A model generated the notes under the pieces. That model was given only the letters and a program-made list of their open reading frames with translations, was not told the origin of the DNA and did no database searches. From Opitutia bacterium (GTDB taxonomy: Bacteria; Verrucomicrobiota; Verrucomicrobiia; Opitutales; T3Sed10-336), in the NCBI GenBank assembly GCA_003566885.1, contig PXBO01000015.1, positions 1 through 46,366 on the forward strand: a stretch of DNA of 46,366 nt, written 5' to 3'. Made by a program: the position numbers and the translations under genes. This document shows positions 9,113 through 17,229 of the stretch, in pieces (position 1 is the first letter of the stretch; every line of letters starts with the position of its first letter).

Positions 9113-10351
9113 ATGCAATTCCCACAGCGTAGAGCCGTCATCACCGGAATCGGCCTGGTTTCCGGCAGCGGATTCGATTTGGATACCTTCTGGAACAATC
9201 TGATGGCCGGCCGCAGCAGCGCCTCGCTGGTTGAGCGCATCGACACCACCGGACTTCCCTCGAAAGTGGCCTGTACCGTCCACGGATTCGCACCCTCCGA
9301 ATTCCTGTCGTCCGGCTCCGCCAACGGCTACGCCTTGGCCGCTCAGTATGCAGTGGCGGCGGCACGACTGGCGACCGAAGATTCCGGAAGCACTGCCGCA
9401 TCCATTGCACCCCTTCGGCCGGCGGTCATCGCGTGTGCTCCGGTCGGGCAGGCCAATCCCCTGGCCCACTCCAAGGAAAAGCTCAACGGAACCCGCACGG
9501 CCGAACACGATCCCCTGGCCCTTCTCAACGCCCGTTCGGAAGGAGGCGCCGCGGCGATCACGCTGGAAATGAACCTGCGCGCCCAGGCCATGACAATCTC
9601 CTCCCGGTGCGGGAATGGGACCGAAGCCCTGGGGCAAGCGCTCAACCTCATTCGCAACGACGACGCCGACTGGGTCCTCGCCGGCGCTGCGGACACCCCG
9701 ATAAGTCCCGATTTCTGGGGCATCTTTTCCGCCTCCGGTCTGATGAGTCGGGAGTCCGAGCATCCGGGTCGGGCAATGAAACCGTTTTCCCGGGACCGCG
9801 ACGGCTTCATCCTGGGCGAAGGCGCCGCGTTCCTGGTGATCGAGGAACTGTCCGCCGCCCGCGCCCGCGGGGCCAAAATCTACGCTGAAATTCTGGAATA
9901 TGCGCAGTCCATCGATTCCCCATCGGCGCCCGCCGGTCCCCGGACCCCATTCGAATCCCTGAACATCGCTCTGCGCCGGGCCGGCGTGGCGCCTCGCGAA
10001 GTAAATTATCTCAACGCCAACGGAATCGCCACGGCCGAAGAAGATATTGAAGAAACCGCGGCCATTAAACGTTGCTTCGGAGAAGACGCCAACCACCTCC
10101 AGATCAGCGCCACCAAACCCGTCACGGGCCACTGGGCCGGCGCCGCGGGTTCCCTGGAGGCCGCGGTTTGCGCCCTGGCAATCGAACGACACGCCATCCC
10201 TCCGACCATCAACCTGCAAAAACCGGATCCGTCCTGCGACCTCGATTACGTGCCCAACAATGGACGCGCCTTCCCCGTCGACGTGGCGCTAAGCCTCAAC
10301 GCCGGATTCGGCAAACATACTTCATGCCTGGTCTTTCGAACGGTAAAATAA
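9113..10351 (+). CDS. FabF-like beta-ketoacyl-ACP synthase with altered triad
   Basis: A 412-residue thiolase-fold condensing enzyme of the KAS I/II type. FabF enzymes join malonyl-ACP to acyl-ACP with a Cys-His-His triad. The nucleophile is present (Cys166 in SSRCGNG), and so are Lys335 and the second histidine (His340 in SATKPVTGHWAGAAG). The first histidine, normally in N-A-H-G-T, is Asn303 in NANGIATAEED. The gatekeeper and C-terminal glycine-rich loop (LNAGFGKHTS) look intact. The gene stands alone, without an ACP, KR or other fatty-acid gene nearby, which argues against its being the main elongation enzyme. Possibilities are a specialised or slow condensing enzyme, a chain-length-factor-like partner, or a decarboxylation-impaired enzyme. 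The family call is firm; the specific activity is not. Confidence 0.85.
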   Translation: MQFPQRRAVITGIGLVSGSGFDLDTFWNNLMAGRSSASLVERIDTTGLPSKVACTVHGFAPSEFLSSGSANGYALAAQYAVAAARLATEDSGSTAASIAPLRPAVIACAPVGQANPLAHSKEKLNGTRTAEHDPLALLNARSEGGAAAITLEMNLRAQAMTISSRCGNGTEALGQALNLIRNDDADWVLAGAADTPISPDFWGIFSASGLMSRESEHPGRAMKPFSRDRDGFILGEGAAFLVIEELSAARARGAKIYAEILEYAQSIDSPSAPAGPRTPFESLNIALRRAGVAPREVNYLNANGIATAEEDIEETAAIKRCFGEDANHLQISATKPVTGHWAGAAGSLEAAVCALAIERHAIPPTINLQKPDPSCDLDYVPNNGRAFPVDVALSLNAGFGKHTSCLVFRTVK

Positions 10352-10378
10352 ACTTTTCTGTAACATTTCCCTCAAGGG

Positions 10379-10406
10379 TTGCACACGCTTAGAATAATTT
10401 TATAGA
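10379..10406 (+). promoter_or_regulatory. Putative sigma70-type promoter of the kinase operon
   Basis: TTGCAC (10379-10384) and TATAGA (10401-10406) are separated by 16 bp, in an AT-rich gap 31 bp before the start of the first kinase gene. The match to the -35/-10 consensus and the position are good. It is inferred by eye only. Confidence 0.45.
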
Positions 10407-10436
10407 ACTTATCTCGGGTTTTCGTAGCTAAACAAA

Positions 10437-12452
10437 ATGGTTCACATTCTCGTCATAACCGAAAGCAATGAATTCACAGAGTCGTTGCGGGTGGTACTGT
10501 CTGAGAAAAACTTTCGACTGCATTACTGCCCCGAGCCGTCGAAAGCTTTTACTTTACTCAAAGCAGCGATGCCAAAAGCGTGCATTGTGGATGCCGGAAC
10601 GGATGCGATTTCAGCCCTCGAGATGGTAAAGCAGATCCGCGAAACGGCGCCATCGATCACGCTTCTCGTATGCTCGCAAAACGACGATCGTCAGTGGGAA
10701 GAGGATGCCTTCATTCACGGAGCAGACTTTATCCTGCACAAACCTTTGCGCGGGGCTCTGCTGCAGAAGATCCTGGAGCGACAATCCGGCCGGGCGGAAA
10801 GAACGCTCCCACCCCCGGTCGAGAGCGGAAGCTCGAATTTTCTTCGGACGGGACCGACCGGTGGACGGGGAGAAACCCTCCCCGCCTCCGCCCTGGAAAT
10901 CATGCGCGATTTTTCGCGTATTCTTTCCTACTCCCTGGACCTCAAATCTTTCGTCCATCAGTTCAGCCTCAAGTTGCGGGAAATCATCAGCGTCAACCGC
11001 ATCGCCATCCTCCTTCGCAAACCGGCCGCGCCTTTCTCCGGCATCGCTTCAACGCCGGAGGACAGCCGGCTGGACTGCGTCTGCTCGATCGGCATCGAAA
11101 CCGACCTCTTCCAATACTTTCAGCTCAACCTCAACAGCGGGATCGGCGGCACGGTATCCCGCAGCGGACAGATCCTCAAAGCCGATTTCGACAACAACCT
11201 CCTGATCCGCCAGGACGAGGAAACCCGGCGCGAGTTCGAAGTGCTCGGCTGCCAGGTGGCGATTCCGATCGTCGACCGGGAGCGTTGCCTCGGGGTGGCT
11301 TTGCTGGGCGGTCGCCTGACCGGCAGCCAGTTCAGCGACGAGGAACTGCAACTGCTTTTCCACTTGATGGAGGAACTGGGCTTGGCGGTACGCAACAACC
11401 GTCTGCACGAAGAACTCGCCAACAATCACGAATTGATCTCGGATGTGATCAGCCAGTTCCGCAGCGGTTGCCTGGTCATCTCCCAGGATCTCACGGTGCT
11501 GCATGCCAATCCCGCGCTGGTGGAGTACTTGCAGAAAAAGCCGGGCCGGCGGGTGGAGTTTTCCGACCTGCCGACCAAAATCGCCAGCCGTATCTACGAC
11601 GTGGTCCAGCATGGGAAGAGCGTCGAGCCCTTCATGTTCAGCGACTTTCCCGAGGATAACCGGATTTTCCGTGTCTCGATTTTCCCGCTGAAAACCCGGC
11701 GGGGACACAACGGGACGGCCACCATGGTGTTGATGGAGGACTTCACCCAGGTGGAGAAAGCCAAAGCAACTGAACTGGAGGCACAGAACGCGCAAACGAT
11801 CGCGTTGATCGCCGAGCGTTTCGCCCACGAAATCCGCAACGCGCTGGTGCCCCTGAGCACGCACCATCAGCTTTTGGATAGTGATTTCGACAAGGATGGC
11901 TTCCGCTCGTCTCTGGACAAAACCATGGGCCGTCAAATCAATCGAATTTCCCGATTCGCCGACCAGATGCTTTTGCTTTCCCGCAGCCGCAACGGCACCG
12001 ATTCGTCGGCCTCATTAAAGTCCCTGCTCGCCAAAGCGTTCGAAGAAGCCAGCTCCTACTGCGGAAGAGTCGGTGATCTCAACTGGAGCAGCCCGTTCCA
12101 CGACTGCGAGATCCGGGGTGACCTTTCCACGCTTAAATACGCCTACATGGAAATCCTCCTCAACGCCCTCCAGTCGGGCGAAGACCGGGCGGAAATCACC
12201 ATCTCCAGCGAGTTCCAGAAAATGAACGGTTCGCAGACGTTTGTCTCGGTCGATTTTCTGGATGGCGGCAAAGGATTCTCCGAAAGGGAGGCGCAGGACG
12301 CGGTCAAGCCCTTCTTCACCACCCGCAATGTCGGCATCGGCCTCGGGCTTACCGTCGCGGAAAAAATCATTCACGCCCATGGCGGCAGCCTGGAAATCCT
12401 AAGTAAAAAGGAGGGCGCCCATGGCGTACGCACCCGCCTGCCACTATCATGA
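10437..12452 (+). CDS. Hybrid sensor histidine kinase (REC-GAF-PAS-HisKA-HATPase)
   Basis: A 671-residue soluble kinase with no transmembrane segment. Order: a receiver-like domain at 1-118 with the phospho-acceptor candidate Asp52 (ACIVDAG) and Lys102 (LHKPL); a GAF domain at about 155-325; a PAS domain at about 330-440; HisKA with His464 in RFAHEIRNALVPL; and HATPase_c with N-box (EILLNALQSG, near 571-580), G1 (DGGKGFS) and G2 (VGIGLGLTVAEKI). The receiver is degenerate: the acidic pair usually following beta-1 is Thr-Glu here (VITESN), so metal binding may be impaired. It should sense a cytoplasmic signal through GAF/PAS and phosphorylate a receiver, possibly that of the next protein, whose gene overlaps this stop by 4 nt (ATGA). 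Ligand unknown. Confidence 0.9.
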   Translation: MVHILVITESNEFTESLRVVLSEKNFRLHYCPEPSKAFTLLKAAMPKACIVDAGTDAISALEMVKQIRETAPSITLLVCSQNDDRQWEEDAFIHGADFILHKPLRGALLQKILERQSGRAERTLPPPVESGSSNFLRTGPTGGRGETLPASALEIMRDFSRILSYSLDLKSFVHQFSLKLREIISVNRIAILLRKPAAPFSGIASTPEDSRLDCVCSIGIETDLFQYFQLNLNSGIGGTVSRSGQILKADFDNNLLIRQDEETRREFEVLGCQVAIPIVDRERCLGVALLGGRLTGSQFSDEELQLLFHLMEELGLAVRNNRLHEELANNHELISDVISQFRSGCLVISQDLTVLHANPALVEYLQKKPGRRVEFSDLPTKIASRIYDVVQHGKSVEPFMFSDFPEDNRIFRVSIFPLKTRRGHNGTATMVLMEDFTQVEKAKATELEAQNAQTIALIAERFAHEIRNALVPLSTHHQLLDSDFDKDGFRSSLDKTMGRQINRISRFADQMLLLSRSRNGTDSSASLKSLLAKAFEEASSYCGRVGDLNWSSPFHDCEIRGDLSTLKYAYMEILLNALQSGEDRAEITISSEFQKMNGSQTFVSVDFLDGGKGFSEREAQDAVKPFFTTRNVGIGLGLTVAEKIIHAHGGSLEILSKKEGAHGVRTRLPLS

Positions 12453-13741
12453 ACGCTTCGCAATCACTCCTTAGTCAACCCGATGTAACGCATGCCATGT
12501 CCGACCCAGCCCGCGACCGAGAGACTCTTCTGATTGTCGACGACGAGGAGGGTCCGCGTGAATCCCTTAAAATCGTTTTCGAAGCCCGATACAACGTGGT
12601 GCTGGCCAGATCCGGGGAGGAGGCCCTGGCCATTGCCAAAACGACCCCCGTCAACGCAGCGGTGCTCGACATCCGCATGTCGGGAATGTCCGGAGTGGAC
12701 GTGCTGCGCGGTTTGAAGGCGATCGACCGCAACATCGAAGTTATCATGCTGACGGCGTACGAAACGCTGGAAACCGCCAGGCAGGCGCTGCGACTGGGGG
12801 CGAGGGATTACATCGGCAAACCCTTTAATGTCAAAGCAATGAGAACGGCGGTGGAAAACGCCATGGAACACCGCCGCATCGCGCTGAGCTTCAACGAATC
12901 GGTCCGCAAACTCGACACCCTGCAGACCGACTTGGAGAATGTCATGATGCGCGAGGAAATGGCCCGCACCTCGACGCAGGTTTACGCCGGTGTGCTGCAC
13001 GACATCAACAACCCCCTGACCATCATTCGCGGTTACGTCGATATCCTGATGCACCGGTTGACCGAGGCATCGGGAATGGGCGACAAGGAAATCAACGAAT
13101 TCAGGGAAAACATGAACACCGTGGCCCAGCAGGTGAACGTCTGCTGCAGCATATCCAATCGCCATCTTGAAATGCTGCGTCGCGAAAAACCCGAGGGGCA
13201 ACTCATCTCCGTCAACCTCATCCTGCAGGATCTGGAGGAACTGATCAAAGTTCACCCGTCGGTCAAGAAGGCGGTCATCAAGGTCAACCGTCTGGACAAT
13301 GACGCCACCGTATTCATTCACAGTTCCGAACTGATGCAGATCCTGCTGAACCTGGTCACCAACTCCCTGCAAAGCTCGCCCGATCAGCAGCATGTTTCGG
13401 TGTCGGCATTCAAACTCGACGATCTGCCGGAGGCGGCGCATTTTCGGGATGGCCCGGAGGAACGCATTCTCAACGCCGAAACCCTGGACCCCGACCGTCC
13501 CTATATCGGCATCGCCATAAGCGACACGGGAAAGGGGATTCCTTCAGAGATCATCAACGACATCTTCGAACCCTATTTCACCACCAAAAGGGATTCCCAG
13601 GGGACCGGTCTCGGTTTGGCCATCGTGTCGCGGCTTATCAGGCGGAACCGCGGCGCCGTTCACTTACGAACCCGGGTCAACGAAGGCACCACCTTCACCC
13701 TCTACCTGCCCATGGAAACAAATTCATCGGGCACCGGTTGA
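12449..13741 (+). CDS. Response-regulator/histidine kinase hybrid (REC-HisKA-HATPase)
   Basis: A 430-residue cytoplasmic protein. It begins with a canonical receiver (about 25-140): Asp31-Asp32 acidic pair, Asp74 phospho-acceptor (AAVLDIRMSG), Thr102 (LTAYE) and Lys124 (GKPFN). A helical linker leads to HisKA with His184 in VLHDINNPLTIIRG. HATPase_c follows with N-box (LLNLVTNSLQ), G1 (DTGKGIP), F-box (FEPYFTTK) and G2 (GTGLGLAIVSRLI). Receiver-first kinases of this kind can relay phosphate onward. No DNA-binding or other output domain is present. The start is fixed by the ATGA overlap with the preceding kinase gene; an internal Met at residue 17 is the alternative. Likely co-transcribed and partnered with that kinase; the final target is not in the window. 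Confidence 0.9.
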   Translation: MNASQSLLSQPDVTHAMSDPARDRETLLIVDDEEGPRESLKIVFEARYNVVLARSGEEALAIAKTTPVNAAVLDIRMSGMSGVDVLRGLKAIDRNIEVIMLTAYETLETARQALRLGARDYIGKPFNVKAMRTAVENAMEHRRIALSFNESVRKLDTLQTDLENVMMREEMARTSTQVYAGVLHDINNPLTIIRGYVDILMHRLTEASGMGDKEINEFRENMNTVAQQVNVCCSISNRHLEMLRREKPEGQLISVNLILQDLEELIKVHPSVKKAVIKVNRLDNDATVFIHSSELMQILLNLVTNSLQSSPDQQHVSVSAFKLDDLPEAAHFRDGPEERILNAETLDPDRPYIGIAISDTGKGIPSEIINDIFEPYFTTKRDSQGTGLGLAIVSRLIRRNRGAVHLRTRVNEGTTFTLYLPMETNSSGTG

Positions 13742-13857
13742 CCGTTTTCCGGGGCAATCGCCCGAATCGCAAGCCAGCCATCAGCAATTGCTTGAAAATG
13801 GAGCCGTTTTAGGCGACAGTATATCCAATCCACACGAAAGTCCCCAAGGAGGAACAC

Positions 13858-14178
13858 ATGCTCGATATACTTAAAAAAACCGTCTATGCCGGAATCGGCG
13901 CTACCGTCACCACCAAGGAACAGGTGCAGAAGATCCTTCACGAGATGGTGGAGCAAGGCAAAATGACCCGCAACGAAGCGGAAAAAATGGCGGAAAAGAT
14001 CGTCGAAGAAAGCCGCAAAGAATTCGAATCGACCACCAATGAAGTCCACCAGGCAGTCCGCGAATGGTGGAAGCGGGAGAAACCGGTCAGCGAAGCCGAA
14101 TTACAGAAGCTGGAGAGCCGAATCAAATCGCTCGAAGTCAAGCTGGGCAACCTCGCCAAGAAGGTTAACCAGGAATAG
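13858..14178 (+). CDS. Phasin-like coiled-coil protein
   Basis: A 106-residue, highly charged helical protein resembling the 'polyhydroxyalkanoate synthesis regulator phasin' group (COG3937-like). It has a short amphipathic start (MLDILKKTVYAGIGA), then 'TTKEQVQKILHEMVEQGKMT' and 'EAEKMAEKIVEESRKEFE', and ends in a heptad-like segment, LQKLESRIKSLEVKLGNLAK. A textbook AAGGAGGA ribosome-binding site at 13846-13853 precedes the ATG, much stronger than its neighbours, so high expression is likely. No PHA synthase is in the window, so a role on storage granules is only an inference from family; a general stress or membrane-associated role is equally possible. It lies 116 bp after the kinase operon and may have its own promoter. 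Confidence 0.75.
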   Translation: MLDILKKTVYAGIGATVTTKEQVQKILHEMVEQGKMTRNEAEKMAEKIVEESRKEFESTTNEVHQAVREWWKREKPVSEAELQKLESRIKSLEVKLGNLAKKVNQE

Positions 14179-14234
14179 GACGGTTGTCGGTGGAGATTTG
14201 CGGCCAACGGAACTGCGGATCATTCCACATTCCG

Positions 14235-14404
14235 GAATTCAACCACGAAGCACACGAAAGGCACGAAGCCAAATTATTGATTAAGGGGACTGGGGAAGTC
14301 GGGCACACTGGTCAACCTTCACCTGAAAAGTGAATCAATAAAAGCGTTCTCATCTTCCTCACGTATTTCCCTTCGTGCCCCTTTGCGCTCTTCGTGGTAA
14401 ATTC
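14235..14404. repeat. MITE-like element with imperfect 40-bp inverted repeats
   Basis: The left end (14235-14274) contains ACCACGAAGCACACGAAAGG and GCACGAAG. The right end (14365-14404) is its imperfect inverse, containing CTTCGTGCC and CTTCGTGGT. Both outer edges read GAATT/AATTC-like and both inner edges are AAAT/ATTT. Between them lie about 90 bp without an ORF, with a nested ATTGATT/AATCAAT pair. It occupies the gap between the convergent phasin and pseudouridine synthase genes. It looks like a mobile miniature element or folded repeat; no transposase is nearby. Confidence 0.6.
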
Positions 14405-14438
14405 AATCGCGATATCTTAGTTCATCATCAACCGCCCT

Positions 14439-15377
14439 TCACTGTAATCCGCGCAAGGTTTCCAGCATCCCCCGGAAATCGGCGGGAAGCGCGGCGGACA
14501 GTCGAATGGGTTCACCGGTCACGGGATGCCGAAAGGCGAGCCGCTCGGCGTGGAGCATGATCCTTTCCGGCGGGGGAACGATCCCTTCGGGGTTCCGATA
14601 ACCGTAAACCGCGTCTCCAAGCAGCGGGTGGCGTCGCGAACTCAAGTGCACCCTGACCTGGTGCGTACGGCCGGTGTGAATACGGCACCGCAACAGGGAG
14701 GCACTGGCACCGAAAACCTCAATCCGCTCCCAGTCGGTATGGGCGGAACGACCCTTTTCAGCCGGGACGACGGCCATCTTGTGACGATGGACGGGATGGC
14801 GCCCAATGGCGTCGAAAATCGAACCGGAAAGCAACTCGGGAACACCGCCGACCAGGGCCAGGTACTCCTTCTCGACTTCCCGTTCCCCGAATTGACGGGC
14901 CAACTCCCGGTGGGACTCGTCGGTTTTGGCGGCCAGGATCAGCCCCGAAGTCTCCTTGTCCAGCCGGTGCACAATTCCCGGACGCTCCACTCCGCCGATG
15001 CCGCTCAATTGCCCTGCGCAGTGCGCCAGAAGGGCATGAACCAGCGTGTCCTCGCGGGTGCCCGCACCCGGGTGCACCACCATGCCGCTGGGCTTGTTGA
15101 CCGCGACCAAGGCCTCGTCCTCGTACACCACCTCCAGGGGAATCGGCATCGCCTTCAAGCCCAGAGGCCTGACCTCCGGCAGGGAGAAAACGAGCGTCTC
15201 TCCGGACGATACGGGTTCACGGCGGGAAAGGCGCTCCCCCTCCCGGGTCACCAACCCGGCATCGAACACACGCTGAAGATTGGTGCGACTGAGCCCGGGG
15301 AAACCCGCCGCCAGCACTTTGTCCGCCCTCAAACGGTGAATCCCTTCGGGGACCTTGTAGCTGTGTTCAGCCTGCAT
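14439..15377 (-). CDS. rluD: RluD-type 23S rRNA pseudouridine synthase
   Basis: Isomerises specific uridines in structured RNA to pseudouridine; RluD acts on helix 69 of 23S rRNA. The 312-residue product from the ATG at 15377 has an S4 RNA-binding domain (about 12-60, 'RADKVLAAGFPGLSRTNLQR') and the RsuA/RluA catalytic domain with the invariant Asp140 in IVHRLDKETSG. Further conserved segments are NKPSGMVVHPGAG, 'IHTGRTHQVRVHL' and LGDAVYG. A longer in-frame ORF to 15629 is rejected because its extra part reads through a 9-bp repeat array and the upstream gene in another frame. It is last in the minus-strand run starting at hflK. RluC or another RluA-family paralogue cannot be excluded; the S4 domain and length favour RluD. 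Confidence 0.9.
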   Translation of the reverse strand: MQAEHSYKVPEGIHRLRADKVLAAGFPGLSRTNLQRVFDAGLVTREGERLSRREPVSSGETLVFSLPEVRPLGLKAMPIPLEVVYEDEALVAVNKPSGMVVHPGAGTREDTLVHALLAHCAGQLSGIGGVERPGIVHRLDKETSGLILAAKTDESHRELARQFGEREVEKEYLALVGGVPELLSGSIFDAIGRHPVHRHKMAVVPAEKGRSAHTDWERIEVFGASASLLRCRIHTGRTHQVRVHLSSRRHPLLGDAVYGYRNPEGIVPPPERIMLHAERLAFRHPVTGEPIRLSAALPADFRGMLETLRGLQ

Positions 15378-15380
15378 AAC

Positions 15381-15434
15381 GATCAGTCCGATCAGTCCGA
15401 TCAGTCCGATCGGACCGATCGGACCGATCGAGAG
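15381..15434. repeat. GATC-headed 9-bp tandem array, short copy
   Basis: Six consecutive 9-mers: GATCAGTCC x3, GATCGGACC x2 and a degenerate GATCGAGAG. It fills the gap between the stop of the upstream hypothetical gene and the rluD-like start, so it sits in the leader of the latter. A longer array of the same type is at 30037-30126. The units are mutually near-complementary (GGACCGATC against GATCAGTCC), so the transcript can fold. Confidence 0.85.
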
Positions 15435-15435
15435 G

Positions 15436-15879
15436 TCAGCCTGTGGGGAGCTTGTTATCCGTTCGCAGGGCCAGCACCGGCACTTTGGTCTTGATGGCGA
15501 CTTCCTGTTCCTTGAAGAACTTGGCGCTGACGCTTTCGATCGCCTCCCCCATGCTGAGGACAGGCAGTTTCCGTCCGCGCGGACTGGCATTGAAGTCGTA
15601 GGCCGCCTTCTGAATCCTTTCCTGAGCACTGAGCGGACTGTCCTCCTCGGGAATCTGAACCACCCACCCGACCAGATCCTTTTTCGGCAACTCCGATTCC
15701 GGGTCCGAAATCATGATCACGTACTGGCGCTTCTTTTTCGGCGCTTTCTCATCTTCCTTCGCCCGCTGTTCCTCTTCCACCTGACGGGAAATATCCCGCA
15801 TGATCCGTTCCACCACCGGCGGTGGAAGTTCGTTCTGGTTGAGGATCATGGCGACCTGGTCCGTATCGATCTTGGGCAT
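15436..15879 (-). CDS. Conserved-looking hypothetical cytoplasmic protein
   Basis: A 147-residue protein without signal peptide or membrane segment; I do not recognise the family. The N-terminal part (PKIDTDQVAMILNQNELPPP) leads into a charged helix 'ISRQVEEEQRAKEDEKAPKKK'. A beta-rich region follows, 'RQYVIMISDPESELPKKDLV' and 'GWVVQIPEEDSPLSAQERI'. The Met at residue 13 of the longest ORF was taken as start because the acidic/hydrophobic pattern begins there. It lies between dgt (54 bp upstream) and the pseudouridine synthase (58 bp downstream), probably co-transcribed. Its C-terminal half alternates strands and helices and could be a small alpha/beta domain. No function can be assigned. 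Confidence 0.6.
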   Translation of the reverse strand: MPKIDTDQVAMILNQNELPPPVVERIMRDISRQVEEEQRAKEDEKAPKKKRQYVIMISDPESELPKKDLVGWVVQIPEEDSPLSAQERIQKAAYDFNASPRGRKLPVLSMGEAIESVSAKFFKEQEVAIKTKVPVLALRTDNKLPTG

Positions 15880-15933
15880 GAATATTCTTATGGAAGCTCG
15901 GGCGACGTTCCACAACCCGAAACTTCGGCGCGA

Positions 15934-17199
15934 TCAGAGGATCTCCATGATCGAGCCGAAATCCGGATCGAAGAGACGTTTGTAGGTTCGAATAGCCGCA
16001 TTGTCCGTCATGGAAGCCAGATAATCCGCCAGTAGTCGTTTCTTCGTCCGGCAATCCGGCTGCGCCTCCAACAGGGATGCCGTGGGATCCGGCAGAAAAT
16101 CGATGCGGCGACGGGCGCCATCGAGGTAATGATCGCAGAGCGCCCGGAACAGTTTCTCCAGAATAAACGCTCCCTTGAATTCTATTTGTTGCAGGGGAGC
16201 GGAACGAAAAATCACTTCGTACGCCAATCGTTTATACACCTCCGCTTCCTCCCGGATGGCCGGATCAACGCCCAGAGCGAAACAGTGACGATTGCTCAGG
16301 TCGGACAGGAAGTTCTCCGTCGGCACCAAGCGCACCGCCTGCAGAAAATGACCGATTTTCCGGCTGAAAACCGGCTCCAACCGATCCTCTTCGATAGCCC
16401 GAAGCAGGGTTGAGATCGCTTCACCTCCCACTTCGGAAAGATCGGCTCTCTCGCGCCAAACCCGAATCTTCTCGGTGTTGAGAAAACCCGCCCGGACGCC
16501 GTCCACGATATCGTTCAAGGAGTAAGCGGTGTCGTCCGCCCAATCCATGATCTGGCATTCTATGCTTTTCAGGCGGTTGAGCTTTTCGCCGTCACCCCAC
16601 TCCGGCGGCGCCGACCGCTCCCCGAAAACAAATCTCCGGTAGGCCGCTTGTTCGTCGTAAATAAAGTGGTTGTCCGGGTCGTTTCCCTCTCCATGCAACC
16701 GCTTGTACTTGAGAATGCCATCCAAAAACGCCCGGGTCGGCTTCATGCCGCGGTGGCCGGATGCGTTCTGATAAATACACTCGGTGACGATGCGCAGGGT
16801 CTGCGCGTTTCCTTCAAAACCTCCGTCCGCGCGCATCAGTTCATGCAATGCGCGCTCGCCGGAATGCCCGAAGGGCGGGTGCCCCAGATCGTGCGACAGG
16901 CACACGGCCTCCACCAGATCCTCATCGATAAAAAATCCGTCCGAGAGAGGATCTCCCCGGCTGCGAAGGAACCGGCAGATGGATCGTCCTATCTGAGCTA
17001 CCTCCAGCGAATGAGTCAGCCTGGTTCGGTAGAAATCGTATTCGCCGGAGAGAAAGACCTGGGTCTTGGACTGAAGGCGCCGGAAAGCATGGGAATATAT
17101 CACCCGATCCCGGTCGATTTGAAAGGGACCGCGGTAATCCGCGATCCCTTTCAACTCGAGAGTCTCACAATCGAATTCGTTATAAAACCCGTTTTTCAT
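15934..17199 (-). CDS. dgt: Deoxyguanosinetriphosphate triphosphohydrolase-like HD protein
   Basis: Predicted dNTP triphosphohydrolase (dNTP to deoxynucleoside plus triphosphate), involved in dNTP pool control. The 421-residue product shows the dGTPase hallmark 'FRRLQSKTQVFLSGEYDFYR' followed by TRLTHSLEVAQIGR, whose His63 is the first metal ligand. The HD pair His103-Asp104 is in LSHDLGHPPFGHSGE, and a later 'MDWADDTAYSLNDIVDG' provides the final Asp ligands. These are the four metal ligands expected for an HD-domain phosphohydrolase. The ATG at 17199 was preferred to a GTG at 17223; neither has a good Shine-Dalgarno. It follows hflC by about 30 bp in the same direction, suggesting co-transcription. 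The exact nucleotide preference cannot be read from sequence. Confidence 0.92.
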   Translation of the reverse strand: MKNGFYNEFDCETLELKGIADYRGPFQIDRDRVIYSHAFRRLQSKTQVFLSGEYDFYRTRLTHSLEVAQIGRSICRFLRSRGDPLSDGFFIDEDLVEAVCLSHDLGHPPFGHSGERALHELMRADGGFEGNAQTLRIVTECIYQNASGHRGMKPTRAFLDGILKYKRLHGEGNDPDNHFIYDEQAAYRRFVFGERSAPPEWGDGEKLNRLKSIECQIMDWADDTAYSLNDIVDGVRAGFLNTEKIRVWRERADLSEVGGEAISTLLRAIEEDRLEPVFSRKIGHFLQAVRLVPTENFLSDLSNRHCFALGVDPAIREEAEVYKRLAYEVIFRSAPLQQIEFKGAFILEKLFRALCDHYLDGARRRIDFLPDPTASLLEAQPDCRTKKRLLADYLASMTDNAAIRTYKRLFDPDFGSIMEIL

Positions 17200-17229
17200 G
17201 CGCCGCCGCGGGTGGCTGCCCACGCGCGG

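Noticed and set aside
13780-13830. Possible promoter for the phasin-like gene (TTGAAA ... TATATC)
   Set aside because: The spacing of about 22 bp is too long for a standard sigma70 promoter.
15378-15629. 84-residue N-terminal extension of the pseudouridine synthase
   Set aside because: It translates the 9-bp repeat array (Ile-Gly-Pro/Leu repeats) and the upstream gene out of frame.
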